64,000 bases of DNA from Paralithodes platypus (lineage: Eukaryota > Arthropoda > Malacostraca > Decapoda > Lithodidae): assembly GCA_032716605.1 (NCBI GenBank), contig CM064519.1:24452191-24516190 (forward strand). The letters run 5' to 3'. The first letter of the stretch is position 1; the number at the start of each line of letters is the position of its first letter. Under the pieces are notes generated by a model. That model was not told where the DNA came from, made no database searches, and saw only the letters and a list, made by a program, of their open reading frames with translations. A program made the translations under genes and the position numbers. Below are positions 22,492 through 32,533 of this stretch, one piece after another.

Positions 22492-22707
22492 CTAGCGTCC
22501 GCCGCGGCTCCGAGTAGTGTAAACAAGGCGGGCGGTAATCACAGCTGCTTCTCCCTCTCCTGCTGCTGGATCTCGTCCTACAGGTTCATACATATAAGCC
22601 TGGACACCACCAATATTCATCACTTGAGGTTCTTTGCCATAATCACGGTTATCACCCTCAGTATTGGCAAACGAATCGGAACTACTGTCACTATCCTCCA
22701 TTTCCAC
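22492..22707 (-). CDS. Short acidic ORF of element D (unrecognised)
   Basis: 71 codons, minus strand: an acidic Ser-rich start (MEDSDSSSDSFAN), then NIGGVQAYMYEPVGRDP. The string 'YMYEP' after an acidic serine stretch recalls the start of P2X7-carboxy-domain-like proteins, but that is a weak resemblance. Its mate at 35914-36132 differs by one inserted Glu and a few bases, so it is part of the D element. The rest of the protein is not present. Confidence 0.4.
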   Translation of the reverse strand: MEMEDSDSSSDSFANTEGDNRDYGKEPQVMNIGGVQAYMYEPVGRDPAAGEGEAAVITARLVYTTRSRGGR

Positions 22708-22911
22708 CTGTCAGAAGAGCTTGTTGTGTTCCTGGGCATACGTCATCAGAGCGCTTAAACTCCGAATCCAGAAAAGTGTCACCCATATCCTATTTTGGCC
22801 ATTATATAAATAATTAAGCCATTGTAGCATAAAATATTGCACCAAATGCTATAGTGCACACTGCCGGTAATGATTGTGGAGGAAAATAATAGCATGCACA
22901 CCCACCTTTAA

Positions 22912-23155
22912 TGATGTGTTGTTCAACATTGGTCTGTCCTATTTCAGTGGGTTGTTGGGCAAATACGTCACTGAACTCTAGCAATAGTTCGTACATGCTG
23001 TGTTTTTGGTGGTCGGTTAATGTGTCAGGGAGAGGGGGTAATTTGAGACTGGTAGGGGTTTCATTGGAATCTATGGGAAGGTCATCAAATGTTTCGAGGT
23101 CTCCTATGATGAGGCCTTTTGGTAATGTCAGGGATTCTTCAGAGATATTGGCCAC
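22912..23155 (-). pseudogene. Gypsy-A pol segment upstream of RT, cut at TTAA
   Basis: Encodes PPLPDTLTDHQKHSMYELL and LEFSDVFAQQPTEIGQTNV, the stretch just before the RT fingers in Gypsy pol. The frame runs directly into the TTAA at 22908-22911 and resumes in phase at 6452 on the far side of D1. Residues read beyond the TTAA belong to D1, not to Gypsy. Confidence 0.85.
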
Positions 23156-23328
23156 TAGAATGTGGTTTATGCGAGCGGAAATGATGGCGGGTTGTAGGAG
23201 GCAATGATTGGGGTCGGTGGACGTGGTAGTGGGGGAAAATATCGTGAGTTTGGGGTATGGGTCGAAGGTTAACCCATTTTTGATGGCGGGGGGGGGGAAT
23301 TTGACATTTATCTTTAACTACAGCTGGG

Positions 23329-24576
23329 CTAATGATGGTGGGGGACCGACTGGTGAGCAGGTGCTCGGTACGCATGAGAGAGGGGGGAATCACTTTGGTG
23401 GGGGTCACGCGTGAGGGGGGGATTAACGGCGCGTGTAGGAGGATCAGAGTGGTGAGGTGTGAGGGATTTAGAAAACGGAATTTGTTGGTGGGACTGTGGA
23501 GGATTGGTGGGGGAAGAGTTAGGGATAGAACATGGGTTATTGGTGGAGGACTGATGTACTGATTTGTGGTTGTTAAAAGGACGAATTTGGGGAGTTTTGT
23601 CGGTGGCAGTGACGGTTTGTTTAGAGGTTACATGGGATTGGTGGGTTTGTCTGTCATGAGGGGGTGAGTCAAGTGTGGGGTTTTGCAGTTTTTTAGGGGT
23701 GTGAATTGTGTGGGGATGGAAGGGAGCTACTGACGGAAAGCTGTCACAAGGGAAATTTTGTTGGTGGGGGAATAGCTGAGCATTTCTGGGGGCATGGGGA
23801 AAACATTGTTGGGTACATAGGTCGGCATTTTCCCTGGAAACATGTGTACATAAATATTTGGTAGAATGGTTTTTACATACATAAGAGTCTGTTCTGGAAA
23901 CATGGGAGGATTGATCCTGGACAGAGTTAGGAGAAATGGGGGGGTTTACATCATTGAGTTGCTTGGACTTGTCTTCTTTCGTTTGCTGAGGCATTTTTTC
24001 AACGGAATGAGTGATATTTTGAAAGAACTCGGGGCACGGGCGGGGGGGGGGGGGGTTAGGAGTTACCTTAGTGCTAGCTGCAACTTGGTAATCTTGACTC
24101 AGTTTTTGTTGAGGGTGGAGGTGTTTTTTCTTTTTGTAAACTGGTTTCTGCGTGATGGGTTTGTCAGAGGCTTTGGGTTGGAATTTTTGTTGTAATGAGA
24201 TCAGCCTCTGGCCGCAGTCAACCTGGGCCTGGAGTTTTTGAAGGAGGTCAAGTCCAAGGAAACCATCGTAATGTTTACAGTGGGAGGAAAATACTGTGAA
24301 CGGGTGATAACAACGGGCATGGGGGGCAGGAGTAGTTACTGACAGGGGCAAAGTGTCTCCTAGGAGATTTAAGTAGGTATCAGCAGCTGAGATTAGTTCT
24401 GCTTTGGTAGGTAACAAGGGGCCAAATAGTCGGTGGTGTTGATCATAATAAGACTTGAACACACATGACTTAGCAGCTCCCATGTCGATTAACAAGCGGA
24501 CAGGAATGTCCTTGATTTTGGCCATGTAGTAAATGGGGGCAGTGCGATCAGTTATGGCATCCCCCGCCGAGGCCAT
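23329..24576 (-). CDS. Gypsy-A protease and Pro/Gln-rich connector
   Basis: 415 codons. Residues ~15-135 form a retropepsin-like domain: YYMAKIKDIPVRLLID, then MGAAKSCV, and the second-half motif GFLGLDLLQKL. The usual active-site triplet D-T/S-G reads D-M-G here, so the catalytic Asp is present but the residue after it is unusual. After residue ~150 a long His/Pro/Ser/Gln-rich connector leads towards RT in another frame (23155 and left). It overlaps the preceding frame by 25 bases, consistent with frameshift expression or a small indel. Confidence 0.8.
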   Translation of the reverse strand: MASAGDAITDRTAPIYYMAKIKDIPVRLLIDMGAAKSCVFKSYYDQHHRLFGPLLPTKAELISAADTYLNLLGDTLPLSVTTPAPHARCYHPFTVFSSHCKHYDGFLGLDLLQKLQAQVDCGQRLISLQQKFQPKASDKPITQKPVYKKKKHLHPQQKLSQDYQVAASTKVTPNPPPPRPCPEFFQNITHSVEKMPQQTKEDKSKQLNDVNPPISPNSVQDQSSHVSRTDSYVCKNHSTKYLCTHVSRENADLCTQQCFPHAPRNAQLFPHQQNFPCDSFPSVAPFHPHTIHTPKKLQNPTLDSPPHDRQTHQSHVTSKQTVTATDKTPQIRPFNNHKSVHQSSTNNPCSIPNSSPTNPPQSHQQIPFSKSLTPHHSDPPTRAVNPPLTRDPHQSDSPLSHAYRAPAHQSVPHHH

Positions 24577-24983
24577 CGTGGGCGGGGGATACTTTTAAAA
24601 TCCTGGGGGTCGGGATCTACCTCCTCCAGGGTTTCCTCGGTATCGTCTGAGGTCATGATATGGGGGGCTATGTCTTCGGTGTGCATTGCCTCCATTTCTT
24701 CCTCTTGTCCCCACTCCTCTTCATTTACAGAAATGCAAGGAGTAAAGGGGCGAGGGTTGGCAGAGTCACGAATTTGATGGAGGGCACACTTAGCACTACA
24801 GGCAGGGAAATCATAGGGGTTGATAATCACTAATGTAGGGTTCTTACTTTGGTAGGGGTTGTAGGTTTTTGTTCCGGTTGAAGATTCTGCGTGGCTGGGT
24901 AGGTTGGAACCGGGGCCTACTGGGTTGGGGCTTGCCGGAAGGGTAGGTAGGTTTGTTGTGGAAGGATGAGGATGGGTAGGCAT
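24552..24983 (-). CDS. Gypsy-A gag-protease connector ORF
   Basis: 143 codons between gag and protease, in a third frame. It has a Cys/His cluster, ACSAKCALHQIRD, that is not a classical CCHC knuckle. A strongly acidic stretch (EEEWGQEEEMEAMHTED) follows, then PRPRWPRRGMP at the junction with protease. It overlaps gag by 140 bases and protease by 25. It may be the gag carboxy end reached by frameshift. Confidence 0.5.
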   Translation of the reverse strand: MPTHPHPSTTNLPTLPASPNPVGPGSNLPSHAESSTGTKTYNPYQSKNPTLVIINPYDFPACSAKCALHQIRDSANPRPFTPCISVNEEEWGQEEEMEAMHTEDIAPHIMTSDDTEETLEEVDPDPQDFKSIPRPRWPRRGMP

Positions 24984-25506
24984 TCTTGGAGTTGAAGGTT
25001 TGAGCCTTGGGGTTTTGGTTGTCGAGGTGCTGCGGGTGTGTGGGGAACCTCTTGATTACAGCGATTTGGGTGGGTGTTTCTGTGTGCACGGCCAAAATAC
25101 GTCGGATCATGATGAGATCTTTTTGATATCCGACGAAATCGTGCACACGGAAATGATCATTTACTACTGAGGGCAATATTGATACAAGGTTGACCAGAAT
25201 CTGCTGTTCTTGCTGGATTCTGGTCAATGTGGGGAAAGACACTTTGATATGTTGGGCGATCTTATTCACTGTGGCATCTAGATCGCCTTCGAATTTAGTG
25301 TCTTGGAGACGGGTGTGGGCCACGAAAACGCCCAACGAAGGCTTAATGGCCTCTATCACTATTGGGCGAAATTCGTCCCATGTGAGAGCAGGGTGCACTT
25401 GGTAGGCAACCAGGGAAACAGCTTTTCCCAGGTGCGTTAATGTCACGGCTATCTTTTCTGCGTCCGTGGTATAAACTAGGTCAAGTACGGGTTTCACTAT
25501 GTTCAT
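24844..25506 (-). CDS. gag: Gypsy-A gag (capsid)
   Basis: 220 codons with the helical pattern of Gypsy capsids: TLTHLGKAVSLVAYQV, ALTWDEFRPIVIEAIKP, then SFPTLTRIQQEQQILVNLV. A basic, Asn/Gln/Pro-rich tail follows (KPQPSRPRFQPTQPRRIFN) that may bind nucleic acid in place of a zinc knuckle. The first ATG is at 25506, but the frame is open a further ~90 bases upstream to a TAA, so the true start is uncertain. It lies ~115 bp inside the LTR and primer site, as expected. Confidence 0.8.
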   Translation of the reverse strand: MNIVKPVLDLVYTTDAEKIAVTLTHLGKAVSLVAYQVHPALTWDEFRPIVIEAIKPSLGVFVAHTRLQDTKFEGDLDATVNKIAQHIKVSFPTLTRIQQEQQILVNLVSILPSVVNDHFRVHDFVGYQKDLIMIRRILAVHTETPTQIAVIKRFPTHPQHLDNQNPKAQTFNSKNAYPSSSFHNKPTYPSGKPQPSRPRFQPTQPRRIFNRNKNLQPLPK

Positions 25507-25619
25507 GAACGTTTCGATCTCGATCTCGATCTCGGGATGTGTGAACGGTGCACCATGATGTAATCGTGTTCTGGCTGTTCCAAACTTGCAATGTAATGCA
25601 ACCTTTTATCCGAATCAAG

Positions 25620-25637
25620 AACCACCGCTGCCGCCAA
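25620..25637 (-). promoter_or_regulatory. Gypsy-A primer binding site (putative)
   Basis: On the minus strand the LTR ends ...CATAACA, followed by one T and then TGGCGGCAGCGGTGGT. A TGG-initiated stretch right after the LTR is the standard position for a tRNA 3'-end match. I cannot say which tRNA. Confidence 0.55.
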
Positions 25638-25933
25638 TGTTATGCCCTGTTTTTCTACAGGATTAACTTGGTTAATGTGAGTTCTAACTGACTGGGTATA
25701 GAAGGCTGCATGCACAAAACAAGGTAGGAGGAATAGAGAACACAAAATAAACACACGGTAACAAGATACACGATCACGTTTATTGATGTACACACTTCTG
25801 TAGTTTTCTTGATGATTATTAATATGAAGCATAAGAAGGTATGAATACTCGTACAAGACAAATGATGGAATTGAACAACTAGCATTAAGTGGATCTGGAT
25901 GGAGCCTAGTCTCCCACTTCCAACGTTCAGGTA

Positions 25934-26421
25934 TTAACACCTTACGAGCGGCCTATGCGGTTTATTTATGTGTACCGCACAGCGGGGTGTTTTTAGCCAA
26001 AATAGGGCTGTTTACGTGATCATTTTCATGCCTAAATAAGACCCAGAACGTAAAACAAGTACCTATCCCTGAAAGGGCATAAACAGAGCTTTCGAATGAC
26101 ACCATAACGATCCTTGTATGATGGATAGTTTTCTTGCAATAACCGTGCAACGCGAGTGCAAAAAGCAGGTAATTCGGTACTTTCAGTACATAATTGAGTA
26201 TGTAGCGAGTGAGAGAGGGAGGAGGGAGCTGAGATTTGTGTCAGTAGGTTCGCCGCGGTGGTCTGGAGCAGTCATACGCTCGCTAGTCTCCTGCCACCAC
26301 TTGTCTCTCTCTCTCAGCCACATTACGTGCTGAAATTGCCACTCGTCCTATGTCGAGCGCCGCCACATAGTCCAGCTTTATTTAACTCGACTTATGTTGC
26401 TCGCCGCTAAATAAGGGTTAA
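25934..26421. mobile_element. TTAA element K1, 488 bp
   Basis: Bounded by TTAA at 25934 and 26418. The ends are TTAACACCTTACGAGCGGCC and, inverted, TTAACCCTTATTTAGCGGCG. A second copy of exactly the same length, in inverse orientation, is at 37705-38192. Gypsy-B lacks it: the corresponding LTR point near 19995 reads straight through. No coding capacity. A piggyBac-type MITE. Confidence 0.88.
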
Positions 26422-27307
26422 TCTTCTGATCACTGGCTTTACTCACAAGTTTATATACTGGAGACCATAAATGTTACTTATAGATTCATATTCACTATTA
26501 GATTTATCACTGGTAGCTCTGGTACACAAGTAGTAGTTCACAGACTAGATTAGACACGCGTATTTTAGAGCACGGGAATTCTAGTAACCTCAGGGGGGTA
26601 CTGATCTAAGTTTTGTATTCTCGTATCAGAAACACATAGAACGCGAATCAGTGGGCGAACATCAGATATCACTAGGGTTTCACTGCTATGTAATAATATC
26701 TGGATATATGAGTAATTACGAGAGTTAATATCGCCTGTTAATTAATAAACACTGATACGCATAGCACTTCCTAATGGAATGGTTATATATGAATTATACT
26801 GGGGCAAAGATATAGCCACTTCATAGAAATATTAATAAGTGAGTCTCTAAATAGCACTGTAACACTGTAGCACTGATAGAGTGAATCTTGGGTAGTATTT
26901 GATTGGTCTGGTCCTGGTTATCTTGCGTCCGTGATGTTGGGGGCTAACGACTGGTTCCGCGGCCGTCCAGATGGTCCATATGTAGAAAGTTCTCAAGACG
27001 GATCTCTTGGCGATCGTTGCTGGTTACACTCTTATATACCCTCTGGTTTCTAGACCTGAATCACAGATATTAGGATCTCCCTGACAATCTGGATCGGAAT
27101 TAATGCCAAGCGCATCTCATGTCGATCGCTCAGCTTCCCGGCCTGTATGAAGGTTATAAGGTGCACATAGATTTCTTTTACGTGGACAGATCCTTCTATC
27201 TAAATCTGCCACGGAGTCTGCCGGCTCTGGAACTCAATTCTCAGGAACAAACAAATAGAGCTAGAGGTCAACTCAAGGGACCAACCACTGGTTGGTGTCT
27301 ATCTTTC

Positions 27308-27342
27308 AACTGATTTTACTGGGGGCTGGAGCTTGGTTTATA
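27308..27342 (-). promoter_or_regulatory. Gypsy-A LTR core promoter
   Basis: On the minus strand TATAAA (27342-27337) precedes TCAGTT (27313-27308), with 31 bases from the first T of the TATA box to the initiator A. The same spacing and initiator occur in Gypsy-B, so the signal is conserved between diverged LTRs. Confidence 0.7.
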
Positions 27343-29322
27343 GATTCGGTTTTGGACCCTGTAGGCAATAGGGATCTCGAGTTTTGATGGACTTATTTGA
27401 GCTCTCAATTGATACGGGAACTAGGTAAGGTGGTGATAACTGTTGTGGCACATGGCTGTATGGAGCCTTCATAATGTGAGATAACTGAGCCTTAGTAAGA
27501 AGTACTATTTTGGCTATACTGGAAGTATTTACGGGAGAGAGACTGGATCTACTTTGCGAGGAGGTTTGGGACATCTTTGATAGGAGCGTCTCTCTTAGAT
27601 TGCTCAGTCTTCATTCTATGGTATAGCTGAGGTGCTAATTTGGTTATTAGAGTATGCAAGAAAGGTTAATTGGTTATTGTGGGTTAATAGAGGTTAGTAA
27701 AGGTGTTAGTCATACATGGTTAGTTCATTGATAGGAAGAATTCCTGTGCTACCTGGCAATGACCCGGAAGTCAAAACAGGGGTCAGGTATACCTCCGCAG
27801 GGGTAGGGGTCTCCCTCCTCGGGTGGGTGAAAGGGGTAGGTGCGCGTCCTCTCTCTGTGATGGTCGTCTGGGCGGCTGTGGCTGGGGGCTTGCCATATTA
27901 CAAGTGTTTGTAATAACCCTCTGTTTATGAGACAGATGTGGGTGTTCGTAATACCAAAACCGAAGGTGCCTTGACCAGCTTGTTTAATTGGTTGGGTTGT
28001 TAATTGCATCGTTTGTTGGATGTGGTGGAGACTGGGTTACTAACTCTGCCACATTTATCTGGAAGTATGGCAATAGAAGTTAGTCACTGGCGAGGCGGCT
28101 AGCCTCGCACTGACGATCATTTGGTACAGGGTTGTGAATGGGTTGTGAGGGAATAGATGGCATGCAAAGGGTTAGTAAAGTTCTAATGGTGTTCCTTCCT
28201 ACTGGGGGAAGGTAGGCTGGATAGGAGTATATATACAAAAGGTTTGAGAATGTTAGTAACGGAAAAGTTAAGGATATTCAGGGGGTATGGTGGAGAAGCT
28301 AGGTTAGGAGGGAGTGGAGGAGCGTGGGGGTTAACGAGAGGGAGAGGGTTAAGGGGGGCTACGTGGAAGTTTGACCCTAAGGTCTCTGGGCGTAGGGGTG
28401 GCATTAGGCTACAGTTGGTATCTTAGACTGGGGGTTACCGACAGGGAAGGTAGGGTAATTAAACGCTACCGGGGGATGAGCAATAGGTGGTGGTATATGA
28501 GTCTGGAAATTATAGAATCATGTGGACTGTGGGGAAGATGAGGTTAGCTGTAGGTGTGTGCTTGACTGTGGATAAAAGTAGAGAAAAACATAGTGTACTA
28601 TTACTCGTCAATACGAGGGGTTATGGACACTTAGTCGACACGATTTCTTGCTGATCTAGTTGTCCCTGGGAATTGCGTTTTCTATGAAATATATACCAAA
28701 GAAAGCAGCAGTTCGTAGGGGTAGCTTCGTTATTGTTTCGTGGTAGATATGCGTCGAGACAATGGTAAAGGAGGGTTATCTATACAATCTCTGGTTAGAA
28801 TTGGGCAATACAGGAACAATGGAATTTCCTATACCATCTCGTCTGTGCAGGAATATAGTTACTGGATTGCTCGCGGCATCTTCCGTCGTGAGATCTGGCA
28901 AGATAGGGCAGGCGTAATGGTTGCACGAGGGTGTACCCGTGGGTATTATAGTTTCTTATCAATTATGACATGGGGGTTAATGTTATTACTTCTCGGATGG
29001 AAGAACATGCATAGATTTATGGGGGCGGTTGGTCTTCAGAAACTTAGTCTGGCAAGACAAGGTATTTTAGGGGGTTAACATATTACTTCTCGGATGGAAG
29101 AACATACATAGATTTATGGGGGCGGTTGGTCTTCAGAAACTTAGTCTGGCAAGACAAGGTATTTTAGGGTATGTTGATATTGATATCTTAACTTAGGGAC
29201 AGGGCATGGGTGTATTAAATTAAGGTGTATTCATGTTCATCATCATGTAGGTAGAGTCTGGCGGGTAAGAGGTGTAGGACACGAGGGGTAGTGGATATGC
29301 GACGTGGGGGAAGGGTCAGTGG

Positions 29323-29507
29323 TTAGAAGCGATAGGCAGGTACTGTGGTTTGGAGCTGCTTAGCCCTGCGGGCTTCGGCCTGTCTGAACTGGTTGGCTTG
29401 GTCACCTGGTCCTTTCGTTCTGTGGGCCTTTCCTTCGGGTGTCTCTGTTCCCGTTTCTTTGTTGTTCTCGCTCGTGGCTTCCGTGGTGGGCTTCTCGTTC
29501 TGGGGCA
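29323..29507 (-). CDS. ORF3 tail repeated within 5' LTR
   Basis: The LTR opens with ATG on the minus strand and encodes ~60 codons (PQNEKPTTEATSENNKET..., ending PAYRF), the same as the last part of ORF3. At the 3' end of the element this is the ORF3 carboxy tail. At the 5' end it is a free-standing small ORF upstream of the promoter, so probably not expressed from this LTR. Confidence 0.5.
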
Positions 29508-29985
29508 TTTTATACACTATCGTAAATACGATAGGCTGTGACTCTTTTGTGATCTCGTGTGTCTCTGTGACGTCACGATCGCTCCTACAGCACGACGTAG
29601 GACGAGTAGATCGTATATTATAAGATTGTAAATAAGTTAAGTTATAAAAGGCCTAATATGCTATTAAGCAATATTGCCATGGTCTTATGTAGTATATATG
29701 AATTTATCGTATATATTAATATAATTTATCGTATAGAGCAACCTATAGATGCGGTACGATAATTTGGGCTCCTGGCGTTTTGCCAAGGCAGCAAGGTGTG
29801 CCTTCGAGGAAGGGCAGAGCCTTCACGAACACCAACTAGTTAACATCTAATTTTCCGCCCTCAGTTGATCGTGCTTTTGTGCCTCTAATCACAATACACA
29901 TACAGCAATACACTCAACTACACCATCACGACGCTCTCATCGACGCCATGACTGACTGACAGATAAGCATAATATTCATGTCCAT
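29508..29985. other. No gene; flank of Gypsy-A
   Basis: AT-rich sequence with a short palindrome (atcgtaaatacgat, 29519-29532). 29757-29860 may be the 3' untranslated part of the LINE to its right, which ends in the GATA run at about 29990. No frame of interest. Confidence 0.4.
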
Positions 29986-29987
29986 TC

Positions 29988-30240
29988 CCATCTATCTATC
30001 TATCTATTGCCTGACGCCGTGATCCCCGAAGGGGTGGCCACGAACGAACCGCCCCCATGCACCTCTGTCCCCAGTCAGTCGACGCCCCTCCCCCCAACCA
30101 GCACCACCTTCGTTCATGTACTTCCTCACTCCATCCTTCCACCTCATATTCGGTCTACCTCTCCCCCTCTGTCCCTCCACCTCGCTCTCATACACCCTCT
30201 TAGTCATTCTCTCGCTTTCCATACGTTCCCATGTAATCAT
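29988..30240 (-). pseudogene. LINE ORF2 carboxy-terminal fragment
   Basis: Minus strand encodes SERMTKRVYESEVEGQRGRGRP, then RWKDGVRKYMNE and GDRGAWGRFVRGHP, a string familiar from the extreme carboxy end of RT ORFs of several arthropod LINEs. A (GATA)n microsatellite follows at 29990-30008, as found at LINE 3' tails. 5'-truncated; clade not determined. Confidence 0.6.
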
Positions 30241-30555
30241 TTATTCTTTCTTTAACTTGAATCGTGTCTCGGGACCGAAGTCTCGATCCCCATTGTCCAC
30301 CGCCATATTGGGTAAACGTTCTCCCTTGCCTCATTGCCACGTGGAACTATTGGTGAGTTAATTCCTGGCTAATATTAACCCTTATAACCTTACCCTATAT
30401 ATAAATTTATTATGTGAGACCTTTGGATATAAATTAGCTTGTTTCAGATTGAATTCAATTTAGATATGGAGTAGTTTTAATTTAGATTGATTTATTTGAT
30501 TCATTATAGCTTAGTAATATTTAACTTCCATTGATAGTTTACCACATACACCATC

Positions 30556-30849
30556 ATGCATGCCTTAGATATTCATCATGATCCAGAATATGTGATCTCA
30601 CTGAAACCAGAGGATTTTGGCTATAAGAACGACAATGAACAGTTGATACCTGAGACATCATGGAAAACCCTTGAGTCACATTGGACAGTTGTCTGTTCAT
30701 GCACTAAGAGTAGTGTGCCATGTCGACATGCCTCTGCAGGACCGCGACAGTCAAATGTGTTAATTTCTGTCACTGCCAGAAAGCGTCCCCCAGCACATTT
30801 AAAAATCCAATTGCTTGAAGGACATTCAACCATGCTAAAAATGTATTAG
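30556..30849 (+). other. 97-codon open frame, unrecognised
   Basis: A frame with a Cys-rich centre (VVCSCTKSSVPCRHAS) and no known family. Its last 30 bases and the following ~40 bases ('ctaaaaatg...ttagttatatctaaac') recur at 38206-38265, so it lies in or beside a repeat. It could be a remnant of a Cys-rich transposon protein. Low confidence that it is a gene. Confidence 0.3.
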
Positions 30850-30921
30850 TTATATCTAAACATGATAAATAAATGTAACTTTTGTAACTTTGTAACTTTT
30901 GTACAGTTATAACTTTGTAAA

Positions 30922-31123
30922 AATATCACTAACTCCAAAAATAATTGAGATGGGAAGTTGATTTTGGAAGCTCCTGTTTGGCGGCCATTTTGAAATTATG
31001 CTAATTAAGTCAACTCCAATGAAGCTAAAAATGGTGCCAATGAATTCCTCGGTATCACAAACCTATATAAGGACACCAAAATCAACTTCCCATCTCAATT
31101 ATTTTAGGAGTTAGAGATATTTG
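30922..31123. mobile_element. Foldback MITE, ~200 bp
   Basis: Arms of ~47 bp: 30922-30969 (with 'aataattgagatgggaagtt') and 31076-31123 (its reverse complement, one or two mismatches) enclose ~105 bp. The arms begin and end with AAATATC. It lacks TTAA and so belongs to a different type from the B family. Confidence 0.75.
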
Positions 31124-31301
31124 TGTAAATTAGGTTAAAGTGGCATTTTGGTGAATTTTGTTTACATTGACCCCCAATGTCACCATACACTGCACTGATG
31201 AATGAATATGAAGTGTGTTTCGATAAAAAGACTCAATAAGGAATTTTTTTACCAATTCTGGTTACTTATCTACAATAATAGATATATAGGAGGCTGAAGA
31301 A

Positions 31302-31562
31302 ATGGTTGGGGTAGTAGCTAGGGCCGCACCCTTCCTCGAATCAACAGGCAACCACATCGCCAAGGGAATAAGGATATTTAGGGATAAGACAAAGAGCGAA
31401 CGGGAAGAAAGGAAGACGCTGGTCAATCTAGCTGTGAAGAGAAACGAGGAGAACAACAGCGAGGAATTCAAGTGGATTGTGGACTACAAGAAAAAGGAGG
31501 TGATTAAAGTGCCAAAGGAGAATTCAAGGCAGAAGGCATTTCGCCAACGTAAATACAGGTAA
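31302..31562 (+). pseudogene. LINE ORF1-like fragment
   Basis: 86 codons, highly basic and helical (REERKTLVNLAVKRNEENN, then FKWIVDYKKKEVIKV). It immediately precedes, and slightly overlaps, the endonuclease frame of a CR1-like LINE. Length and position fit the carboxy end of an ORF1 or pre-ORF2 segment. Not independently recognised. Confidence 0.5.
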
Positions 31563-31579
31563 ACTAAGCAACAAACACC

Positions 31580-32533
31580 CACACCAGACCCTGAAGTGCC
31601 TATACACCAACCTAGATGGACTCGGTAACAAGACTGCTGAGCTTGAAACACTACTGAACAATGAGAACCCAGACCTCATCTTCCTAACTGAAACACAAAT
31701 GAATCACGAAATGCTAAGCGGTAACTTTTTCAATGTTCATAAATACAGCGTCATAAGAAAGGACAGAGAAATCCAAAATGCTCCTGGGGGAGGCGTCGTA
31801 ATACTGGTCAGGAAGGAACTTATTATAGATGAGACATCGGTGAGTGACCTTGTTAATCATGAAGCACAAGAGTCTGTCTGGTGTGAGGTAAGGAACAAGG
31901 AAGGGAAAAACATAGTCTTAGGTACAGTATACAGACCACCTTCCTCCTCAGCAGAGAACAATGATAAAATATGTGACCTCATTAAACAGAGTGAGACCAG
32001 TAACAAACATGCACAAATTCTAGTGTGTGGCGACTTTAATTATGGTAACATCACCTGGGAAGACAATATGGTGGTAACGGTACTCAAGGACATAGACAAG
32101 CCGACATTTCCTGGAATCCGTAAATGACAACTTTTGGACCCAGAACGTCAAGGAATGGACCCACCTACGGGAGACGAACAACCCATCGAGACTCGACCTC
32201 ATCTTCACCAAAACTGACTGTGAAATTGAAAACATGCGTTACCTGCCACCAATAGGACTGAGCAAACATGCCGTTCTTTCTTTTACACTCTCGACTGATA
32301 CCATATCCAGGGACCAGGAGGGTGTCCCAACAAAACTGAATTACCACAAGGTAGACAAGGAAAGGATGAAAGCACTGTTCAGAGAAGTGAACTGGGAGAA
32401 CCTCTTCAATGGGAAAACAGCAAGTGAGAAGTGGAACATATTTCGGGAAAATTACGACAAAATTGTGAAGGAATGCGTGCCAGTCTATAGGAACAAGCAA
32501 ATTTCGCATGCACCCAAGTGGATGACTAGATGA
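31580..32533 (+). pseudogene. CR1-like LINE endonuclease domain, broken
   Basis: Encodes an apurinic-type endonuclease: YTNLDGLGNKTAEL, DLIFLTET, GGGVVILVRKEL, LGTVYRPPSSS, and VCGDFNYGNITWEDN. A frameshift near 32095 moves the reading into another frame (FLESVNDNFW..., PSRLDLIFTKTD). The segment to 32530 (LSKHAVLSFTL, then the linker to RT) ends at an in-frame TGA at 32531. Two disabling changes are therefore visible before RT. Confidence 0.8.

Larger units (their letters stand above)
6452..22911. mobile_element. 16.46-kb TTAA-bounded insertion (D1) in Gypsy-A pol
   Basis: Both borders are TTAA. The ends are inverted: TTAAAGGTGGTGGGGCGTCC at 6452, and TTAAAGGTGGGTGTGCATGC on the opposite strand at 22911. 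The same two ends bound the 1.71-kb element D2 at 34626-36336, whose body matches 6452-6737 plus 21480-22911. D1 is therefore a D element inflated by nested insertions. TTAA duplication is the hallmark of piggyBac-type transposition. The Gypsy-A coding frame breaks off at one TTAA and resumes at the other, which shows that one Gypsy element was split. Confidence 0.88.
25638..29507 (-). mobile_element. Gypsy-A 5' LTR, 3.87 kb including a 488-bp insert
   Basis: Runs, in element sense, from TGCCCC at 29507 to ATAACA at 25638. The first 2 kb matches 1-2006 closely. A TTAA element (K1, 25934-26421) sits near its end; without it the LTR is about 3.38 kb. Promoter motifs lie at 27308-27342. The flank beyond 29507 is unrelated to the flank of the other LTR, as expected of an element end. 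Confidence 0.85.

Noticed and set aside
25503..25940. 145-codon frame over the Gypsy-A LTR end and leader
   Set aside because: Crosses the LTR border and primer site; no gag-like content and out of frame with gag.
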